Shown: one piece after another, positions 56,581 to 64,000 of the stretch
Layout of the letters: each line of letters opens with the position of its first letter
Position numbering within the stretch: position 1 is the first letter of the stretch
NCBI GenBank assembly: GCA_947683425.1
Contig: CANTUQ010000055.1
Coordinates: forward strand, 22,934,001 to 22,998,000
Reading direction: 5' to 3'
Source of the DNA: Excoecaria cochinchinensis
Taxonomy: Eukaryota > Streptophyta > Magnoliopsida > Malpighiales > Euphorbiaceae
DNA: 64,000 bases
The notes under the pieces: model-generated
Seen by the model: only the letters and a program-made list of their open reading frames with translations
What the model was told of the DNA's origin: nothing
Database searches by the model: none
Program-made: the position numbers and the translations under genes

Positions 56581-58457
56581 ATGATGAAGTGGTGCTATCT
56601 ATGAGCCCTTTGAGAAGCGGTTGCCCCCTGAGAGGTCTTGGGTTGATTGTGTCAATTGATATTTGGATTGATGTTTGGAATTTTTTTTTCTTTTTTTTTT
56701 TTTGCCTCCCTGAGAGGTCTTTGGTTGATATCTTGATTGATGTTTGGAATGATGTCGTCACTCGGTTTTTGCCGGTGTACGCATCGAGTCTCTTTTTCTG
56801 CAAAACTTAGAAAGGCAAATATACAGAAAAAATTATGAGTATGCACGTGAGATGCATGTGTATGTAGTAATGCAGTATAAAAATTCATCTAAGTGGATTT
56901 GGAGGCCACAGCCGATTTGATCTTAATTTGCAGTAAGATCAGCGCCTTCCGGAATTGCCTTTGAATTTCATGCTCTTTGGGGATCATGAGGTTCCCTGAA
57001 ACCTGTAGTCATTATTTTAAGGTAGTGCGTCCCTTTCGGATTTTCACACTAGCTTTTCTTGGCGGGAAATGTGTCCTTTCGGATTTTCACATAACCCTGT
57101 GCCTTATTTTTGCCTGGAATGGACCCAACCCAATCCAGCGGCTATTTCTTCTTTTTTTATTTCTTTCTTTTTTTTCTTTGCTTCTCTTTTTTTTTTTTTT
57201 AGGACAGACTGCCTGATTTCAGGTTTTCACCCTATTCTTTTGGCCTAACTTTTGCTTAGAGCGCCAATTATGGTTTTCATCTCTAACGGCCATTTTTTTC
57301 TTTTTTCTTTTTTCTTTTTCTTTTTCTTTTTTTCTTTTTTGTACGTCAGATGAACTATTCTGGTTACATCAATATCATTGTATAAATGCACATATTTCAA
57401 TTTGATTTCATAATATATGATCATTATTTGGCATTAATCTCAAGATACAAAACCTCATCCAATCTCGGGATGGATCTTGAAAGCATCAAACTCCTGTCAT
57501 CAATCTGCTCTCTTTTTGATTCTCATGATTGAATATTTTCTCTCTGCTCTCATTTAATCTTTTGAATGCAAATTCTAGAAGCAACGTCGGAGACGAGACT
57601 TAACTCGAATGCATGAATGCACTCATGGCTTCTCGCTTGAAGCTCAAGAAACACCATAGGCCTCTTCTTACGTACCAAACCTTTTTAGAAGGTCATCTCC
57701 GCTAATTGGATAAGACTGAACCCATAATCAAAAGGTCTTACTTTGGTTGTAATGTTAGGCTTGGGTAGATGGCTGTCAAAGAAAGATCAGGTCGCTAGAG
57801 AAAAATGGCCGTGATATTTTCTCGACTGATGGATGAACCGTTCTCGGCTTAGTTGTATATACAAAGGTTTTTTTTTTTAATTTGGGCTCGGTAACATTTT
57901 AGCTCCTTGAGATCAGAATATAGTAAAAGGGTAATTATTGAAACTAGTCAATTGGTTACTATTTTGAGCTCTCTTTTTTATTCTTCTTTTTTCTTTTTTC
58001 TTTGCTTCTTTTTCTTTCATTTTTTCTTTTCATTTTTTCTTTTTGGATTTTTCATTTTTCTTTTTCTTTTTCTTTTTCTTCTTTTTGCTTTCGCTTCTCT
58101 TTTTTTTTCTTAAGCTCATGCCTTTCGTGCATGACTAACCCTCTTTTTAAAGTCTGAACTTGCTCTTACCGAGGCAATTTTTGATAACTCAAAGAATTAT
58201 TTCAGATGTACGTCCATCAGTTTTCGAGCGGCCACTCTTCTAAGGGGAGGCAAAATTATTTTAGGCGAGAGGATAGTTTTAACATGTGTAACAATAAAAT
58301 TGGCACGCATTTAGCATACCAGCATAAAGGCTCAACAGGCTAGCAAGCGATTGTAAAATAAGGGTAGGAAATAGTCATTTAGAGAGCTATACAAAGAAAA
58401 GATTGTCTAAATCATTTTCCAGGTTCTATCTTATCCAGAGATCGCTTCGACGGGTAA
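56581..58457 (-). mobile_element. G2 3' non-coding region, pyrimidine-rich
   Basis: Long TTTTTC/TTTTCT tracts (56680-56700, 57130-57340, 57850-58110). The block 57010-57120 is shared with 29250-29340 of G1. Open frames here are poly-Phe/Ser translations. I see no coding domain. Confidence 0.7.
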
Positions 58458-58790
58458 TCAGAAAGGTTCTACTGCTCTTAGTGAGTTTTCATCTAATCTC
58501 CTAATTGCAACTAGTTTTTCTTTCTTATTTTCATTTTCTCTCTGACTCTCTCTCTCTTCAGGAGTTATATCAGATGCCATCAAGATATTCCTTGGATTTT
58601 TCAAGGTTCCAAGATTAAATACAGTAGTATTAATTGAGTTAATGTCAAAATGAATCAATATATCATGATCATAAGAAATGAAATCATTAGAAATAATATA
58701 CAAGTACGCAAAACATTGTTCATCATATTAACATAACCAAAATGTCATAAAGAGTTCTCAAAATATAGAGACATATAACATAATATCTCC
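58458..58790 (-). pseudogene. pol: G2 pre-RT linker fragment
   Basis: The minus-strand frame contains TVFNLGTLKNPRNILMASDI and TPEERE. It matches LFNLGTSKNLKEILITSNI and TPEEREKFDRIL just upstream of the RT of G1 (27640-27720). The knuckle region of gag ends at about 58800, so a deletion of protease (about 1.5-2 kb) joins the two. RT does not follow. Confidence 0.7.
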
Positions 58791-58799
58791 AGGTAGTTC

Positions 58800-60247
58800 T
58801 TGCAAAATATACCGCTCCGGTGGACTGGATCCGATCACATATTCGGTGGAGGGACTGCGTTGTAGCCCGGCTTCTTATTTTTCTCCCTCTTTTCAGGGTC
58901 CATTATCTGCTTCGTGTCAATGAGGTCCTGAATCTTGTTCCTCAGGGTTCGGCAGTTGTCCGTTAAGTGCCCAGTATGTTGATGATAAGCGCAGTGTTGA
59001 TCATCTCTATGCCCTGGCTATCCCTGAGTCATTGCAGGCCTAGGCGCCAGAGGTCGTATCTTGCCTTCATAAGCCTTTCTAGTACCCAAGATAAAGAGCG
59101 ACCTAAGTTAGAGTAGTACCTCTGACCCTGTCTAACCTCAGTTGCTGAGACTTTGGCCATCTTGCCATTTCTGTTATTACTACTTCCAGCTCCGCCTGAT
59201 CTGTTCCCTGACTGATTCCCAAAGTTCCTCCCTGGAAAGCTATTCGGACTCGCCTTCTTTGCTAGGTAGGCCCCCTCAGCTTCTACAGCAATGTCTTTCA
59301 ATGACTCCCAATCTCTTAGCCCTTTGAAGCTCAGTAGATCCCTCAGGTAAGGACAGGAATTTCTGATAAATAGCCTAATCTGATCAGCTGTGTCAGGCTT
59401 TCATTTCATTTCCATTACCCTGTTCCTCCACCTTGTGAGATACTCGTGGAATGATTCATCGGGCTTTTGCTGTAGGAGTTCGAGGTCTTTCAGGGTGACC
59501 TCCATTCTGGTGCTGCAGTCATATTGCTTTATAAATTCATCGGTCAGCAGATCCCAGTCTTTTTTACACCTTCGATCCAGCCCATGGTACCAATCGACTG
59601 CAGGACCCGACAGGCTGAGGCAAAAAATACTCCACCTTTTGCTTCTTGCTCAATCCTGTAACCTTCATCACTAAAGTGTACTGCTTGATATGTGCAGAAG
59701 GGTCTGAAGTACCGTTAAACTTTGGCAGCTCAGGCATTTTAAATCTCTGGGGCAGCAACTCTTCATCTCCCAAATTTCTATCTTCAGGGTTGACCCCTTT
59801 TCCAGCTGACAACATTCGGGTGATGGTCTCAATCTGCTGTCTCATTGCTCTCAGAGTCTCGTCCTCCACCTTGGGTGCTCTACCCCTCACAGGTTGGTGG
59901 ACTGCTACTTCCTCAATCTCATCTTCTTCCGCAAAATCCTCCTCGGGATTATGAACCCTTGCCCTTCTTGGTTCAACAGGTGCAACTTCGTTCTCATTAA
60001 TAGGTTGACGAGCAGCCACCCCAACGAAGGGAGCCTCCCCACTAGCAGGCGGTTCAACTTGCCCCCGAGGAGGGACTGCTGGTACTTGTGGAGCAATGTG
60101 TGGTTGCAGAATAGGAGGTGCTTGTGCAGCAGGGGGATGGGCAATTCTTTCGACCATAGCACCCATCATATCTAGCATTCTTCGTTCAAATTCATCCAAC
60201 CTCCGGGCGAGGTCTTGAATGGTTAGGTTTCCGGTTTCGTCCGCCAT
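58800..60247 (-). pseudogene. gag: G2 Ogre-like gag
   Basis: The probable start is M at 60247 (MADETGNLTIQDLARRLDEF); an upstream in-frame ATG at 60310 is less likely. Domains in order: a predicted coiled region (ARRLDEFERRMLDMMGAM), a Pro-rich linker, the gag core RFKMPELPKFNGTSDPSAH, a frameshift near 59620 in an A-run, LLQQKPDESFHEYLTRWRN, WESLKDIAVEAEGAYLA, and finally the knuckle CAYHQHTGHLTDNC (58935-58990). The start-to-knuckle length is normal for the family. Only one or two lesions were noted, so it is better preserved than the G1 gag. Confidence 0.88.
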
Positions 60248-60310
60248 AGAGGATGAGGTACTAGATATCGAGAATGGCTCAGGATCCCAATCGAGCACTA
60301 ATTCGAGCAA

Positions 60311-61363
60311 TCCAAAAGGCGAGTCTGTCCTTACTAATCGACCGTCGGGGCCTCTAACCCACTTGAAAGAATCTATGATGGCTAAAAATTTAAATTGTTA
60401 GTATGATGCGTGTATGATAATATACAATGCATGATCGTGAATTGTGCAGATGGAGTGAAAAAATCAATAAATTGCAATTATGCGATGCAATGCATGAAAA
60501 TAAATATACACGTGATTGTATATGTATGAAAAAATAATATGCAGGCAAAAGGATATATACACAATATGAAATGTATTTTTTATTGTTATTATTTTATTAT
60601 ATTTTTTATTTTTTGATTTTTTTTTAGACATGAATGACATGTGATGTATGTACATGTTGTGCAGCATTCACAGCCACATGCAAGCAAGTAGATCCTTCCA
60701 ATCTTATTTCTCCCACACACGGGGTCATGCGGTCTCTTTCGTAGGTGAGCTTTATCCAAGGGTTAACAGGGAACCCAATGGACGCGTATAGTGCACGGTG
60801 AAAAATCGGCAGCTTAACAACTCTTACTTTAAAGCACATGCGCATGGATGTTTGGTCATTATATATTTAAACAATTCGATTAAATCAAGATGAGCCCATC
60901 TGGGCATGAAAGCCTTTGATGAAAATCATCTGATTCAATTGATTTTGTTCAGTATATGACGGCCCAAATAGCAAGCACGATATTATGGTACATGTCACCT
61001 AGTGGAAGTTTCTATTGCCATTACATGGGCTTTGGTCATGGGTGGTGTTATTTTAGGGCTACCCAAGCATAATCCCTGCCGACGGGTCTAGCTCATCATG
61101 AGCGTAACGACTGATCGGGTCACCATTTTATATACCACGATGGTACGAGGCTTGGGCTGGTGATTATCCTTAACACTTCCCCAAATTGAGTGAAAATGAG
61201 GTCGTGCTTCAAGAACGCACCGGGGCTAATAGAGGGACCAAACTAGCATATTCTAAAGCTCTAATGAGATGTAATGCAAATGAGAGAAAGCGAATTTATG
61301 AATTAAATTTTAACCATAAATATTAAACGAGGTATTTTCAAATTGAAATCTCAAACCATATCG
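60311..61363 (-). mobile_element. G2 5' leader
   Basis: Untranslated segment between PBS and gag. The stretch 60900-61210 is collinear (reverse complement) with 17030-17350 of G1, including GCTCATCATGAGC at 61091-61103. No domain is present in short frames such as 60464-60845. Confidence 0.65.
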
Positions 61364-61381
61364 TCCCCAATGGAGTCGCCA
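61364..61381 (-). other. G2 primer-binding site for tRNA-Arg
   Basis: On the minus strand, TGGCGACTCCATTGGGGA begins one base inside the 5' LTR edge (61383). It pairs with the 3' end of a plant tRNA-Arg with one or two mismatches. Confidence 0.85.
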
Positions 61382-61382
61382 C

Positions 61383-62476
61383 TGTGACGCGCGCCGGATC
61401 CCCGCGGCCGCCCTTTTGACCGCCCGCTCGAGGGCGATCGGGCAATTGTGGGTCCGTTGACAGCTTGCAATAAATCGCAAGTGCGTCTATGTTGGGCAAC
61501 AAGGAGGTTTCATGGAGTCGCCACCCAATAGAACATTGGGAAAGTTTCTCTCTCCTCGGAGAGCCTAAGACTGCGCGTTGTATCCATTTTGGGCCAGCCA
61601 GAGGGGTCTTGGAAGGTAAACCTCTCGCCCAAAGGAGCATAGGATTAGCACTAAAGTCTCGTGGCACAAAAAGGTGTCTTGGAGGGTAAACCTCTAGCCC
61701 CTTTGAGCCCAAAGACCAGAGCTGGGTTCGGGATTTCTCATCTATTTCTACCTCGAATACTTTATGATTAAATTTTAATTAACATTGATTTGCTCTCTCT
61801 CCACACGATGCAATTGAATTGAAAGACGCATTCATCCATTTAAGAGCATAAAATAAAATAGCATTAAAGCATAAAATAAATTTACAATAATACTAAGAGC
61901 AGAATACAACCCTCGTTTGTAAATGTGCGATACATGCATAACACGGGTTATTCATTAACAATGAGGACATTGGTCCCCGCATGCATTCATTATGGAAAAA
62001 CAATTTTTATGTGATGATTTTATTGGGTAAAAATAGGACATTGGTCCAATTTTATTTAGTAAACATTTCATTTTGGTATAAAACATTTGTGTGGTGGTTC
62101 TTTTTAAGAGCGGTCGAAAACCATTTTATTATTACAGACCACAGATAAATAAAATAAAACAATAATTGCATATTTCTAAATGAATAAATAAATGAATACA
62201 TAAATAATTGCATAAATGAATAACAATATTAATATAATACAATAATAATTATAATAATTATAATAATAATAAAACATAAAATTAAATAATATTTAATCAC
62301 AAATCAATAAAATTAAATGACCATATAAATCAATAATAATAATAGTAATAATATTAAATAATAGTAATAATAATATTAATAATATTAACAAACAAAAATT
62401 AAATAAATAAATATATGATAATAATAATAATAATGATAATAATAATAATAATAAACAGAAATTAAATAAATAATAC

Positions 62477-62507
<31 letters not shown>

Positions 62508-63763
62508 AATATAATAACAATAATTAACATAATCACAAAAACAGAATAATAAATATTAAATAAAATAATAGAAATAATAAAAACAGAATTATAAATAAAT
62601 ATTAATAATAATAATAATAATTAATTAATTAATTAATAATAATAATATTATTAATTAATTAATAATATATTAAAATAAATAAATATAAAATAGACTCACC
62701 GGATTTCCCTCGCCGGAGATTCGCCGGAGCGGCGGTTGACGACACCTCCCTCACCGCCTCGTAGATCGCCTCGTCGGGAGTCCAGATCCGGTGGCCACGC
62801 GCCGGAATGTGGTGGCGTTTGACCGGAAAACGCGATAAAGCGTCACTGTTCTTCACCGGCGTTATGCCTCGACGCGCCCTCCTCCGGCAAGCGGTGGATG
62901 ATCGGATGACATGGAGAGGTGCGTCTGGACCTCAGCAGTCGAGCGGTGGGGCGCGTGCCTGAATCCGGCGTCGGAGGTGGCCGGCGGAGGTGACGCCTTC
63001 TCTCCCTTCTTTTCTTCCTTTTCTTCCTCCGGCGCCTGGGCTGTGCTCCGTTGGCCCCTGTTCCTCTATTCTCTCCTTATTTCTTTTCCTTTCTTTCTAT
63101 ATTTTCCTTAGCTTTCTCTTTTTTTTTCTTTGGCTTTTCTTTCCTATTTTCTTTCTTTGGCTTTCATCTCTCTTGCTCTCGGTTCTTTCTTGCTCTCAGT
63201 TCTTTTTTCTTTCTTTTTTGGTTTCCTTTTCTTTCTTTTGCTCTCCCTTTCTTGATCTGCCGAGCCCCCTTTGTTTTTGCTCATTCTTTTCCCTTTATAC
63301 CCTAAAATTAGGGCTAATGGGCACAATGGTCATTTCCTCAATTTTCATGCCTTTAAATAATTCCTGCCATTTTCATATCTTAATTAATCTAACTTAATTA
63401 AAACTAATACACACACATACTAATTTAATTAAACATGCATATATTAATTAAACATTACAAATTAATATATTCAATTAATTAAATATTACAATAATTAAAC
63501 ATTACATATAAATATAATTAACCTATTTAATTTATAATTTATCTAATTAATTATACACTTTAAACTTTAATTTTTCATGCACTTTAATCACACAATAATA
63601 TTAATTACTCAATTAACTAATAACAAAATTAATTAATTAATTTTTAACTTTACACACACATATTTATATATATTATTTTTTTCCATTTTTTTCGGAGGGA
63701 ATAATCAAGGATCCAAAATTACCATTTCCATTTTATGCCGGAGTTCGGGACCCGGTGTCTACA
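61383..63763 (-). mobile_element. G2 5' LTR
   Basis: 2381 bp, collinear with 53659-56031. Differences: CGCTCGAGGGC versus CGCACGTGGGC near the U5 end, shorter AAT tracts, and a short duplication near 63183-63200 (TTCTTTCTTGCTCTC). The PBS-like copy is at 61513-61523 and the minus-strand TATA element at 63294-63299. Confidence 0.92.
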
Positions 63764-64000
63764 ACCATCTCAATATTTTATTGGGATGGGGTCTCCAAAG
63801 TAACTCTTATTGCCCAAAATAGGCCGAATTTGCATTGTCTTAGGCCCCATAAGGTTAGAGTGTCATTTTAATGTTCTATTGGGGTGAGGACTCCAAAATA
63901 TCTCTGACTTGCCCAAAATGGACGTAAATGCTTTCTTAGGCTCACTGAGGCTAGATGACCTTTCCCAATGTTCTATTGGGTGGCGACTCCAAGAAACCTC
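63764..64000 (+). mobile_element. Ogre-like 3' LTR (part 3), runs off the window
   Basis: Resumes with ACCATCTCAATATTTTATTG, matching 16487-16727 of the G1 5' LTR, and includes the U5 hairpins and TGGCGACTCCA at 63981-63991. About 110 bp more would be needed to reach the LTR end, outside the window. Confidence 0.85.

Larger units (their letters stand above)
53659..63763 (-). mobile_element. Complete Ogre-type element G2 (10.1 kb, minus strand)
   Basis: Bounded by TGTGACGCGCGCC (53659) and CCGGTGTCTACA (63763), with perfect target duplication ACCAT (53654-53658, 63764-63768). LTRs are 2373 bp (53659-56031, 3' LTR) and 2381 bp (61383-63763, 5' LTR), nearly identical by eye apart from AAT tract lengths, so the insertion is recent. 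Internally it keeps PBS, leader, gag and PPT but lacks protease, RT, RNase H and integrase. It is non-autonomous. Confidence 0.95.

Overview
The window is flowering-plant heterochromatin made almost entirely of nested, decaying Ty3/gypsy LTR retrotransposons. I see no convincing host gene, no rRNA gene, no intact tRNA gene and no CRISPR array. The plant assignment rests on the families: chromovirus-type elements primed by initiator tRNA-Met (Tekay-like: gag with a CCHC knuckle, LTRs beginning TGTAAYRYCCC or TGTSACAYCCC and ending in a TRACA-type terminus) and Tat/Ogre-like elements primed by tRNA-Arg (LTRs running TGTAGACACYGGGTCC...GCGCGTCACA). The species cannot be named from this sequence.

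Layout. 1-4142: a minus-strand Tat-type LTR, leaving the window on the left, carrying a solo chromoviral LTR (41-2925). 4143-4778: another Tat LTR piece with an AAT microsatellite. 4779-7350: a plus-strand chromoviral LTR truncated before its 3' end and joined to the broken protease/gag of a minus-strand chromovirus (7425-9013), whose 5' LTR (9014-14366) contains a further solo LTR (11118-13905). 14367-15035: a chromoviral internal fragment. 15036-29350: an old plus-strand Tat/Ogre-like element (5'-truncated 5' LTR, tRNA-Arg PBS, gag, protease, RT, 3' non-coding) split by solo LTRs at 19073-22017 and 22309-26126. 29350-29990: relic of an antisense additional ORF. 29991-30513 plus 44304-47200: an Athila-like gag element, split by a chromovirus at 30514-44298. 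That chromovirus carries a solo LTR in its 5' LTR (31861-36393) and a partial Tat LTR in its 3' LTR (40123-42620). 47270-48071: tandem repeats and a PPT, probably the tail of the Ogre element. From 48072 its probable 3' LTR runs to the window end, interrupted by a solo LTR (48168-51590) and by a complete minus-strand Ogre-type element (53659-63763).

Six solo LTRs each have a perfect 5-bp target-site duplication. Two two-LTR insertions have duplications of 5/5 and 4/5. Every element lacks functional enzymes: frames are broken, many by TAG where CAG is expected, and most of RNase H and all of integrase are missing.

The most interesting signal is structural and lies in the LTRs. Chromoviral LTRs share a fixed order: CG-centred palindromes, a TAGGCATGCCTA-type palindrome, an array of short hairpins, then a two-hairpin module about 360-430 bp before the LTR 3' end. 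Stem sequences differ between LTRs while pairing is kept, which suggests selected RNA (or DNA) structure. The Tat/Ogre LTRs have analogous CG palindromes and tandem U5 hairpins, one of which carries a second copy of the tRNA-Arg primer-binding sequence.
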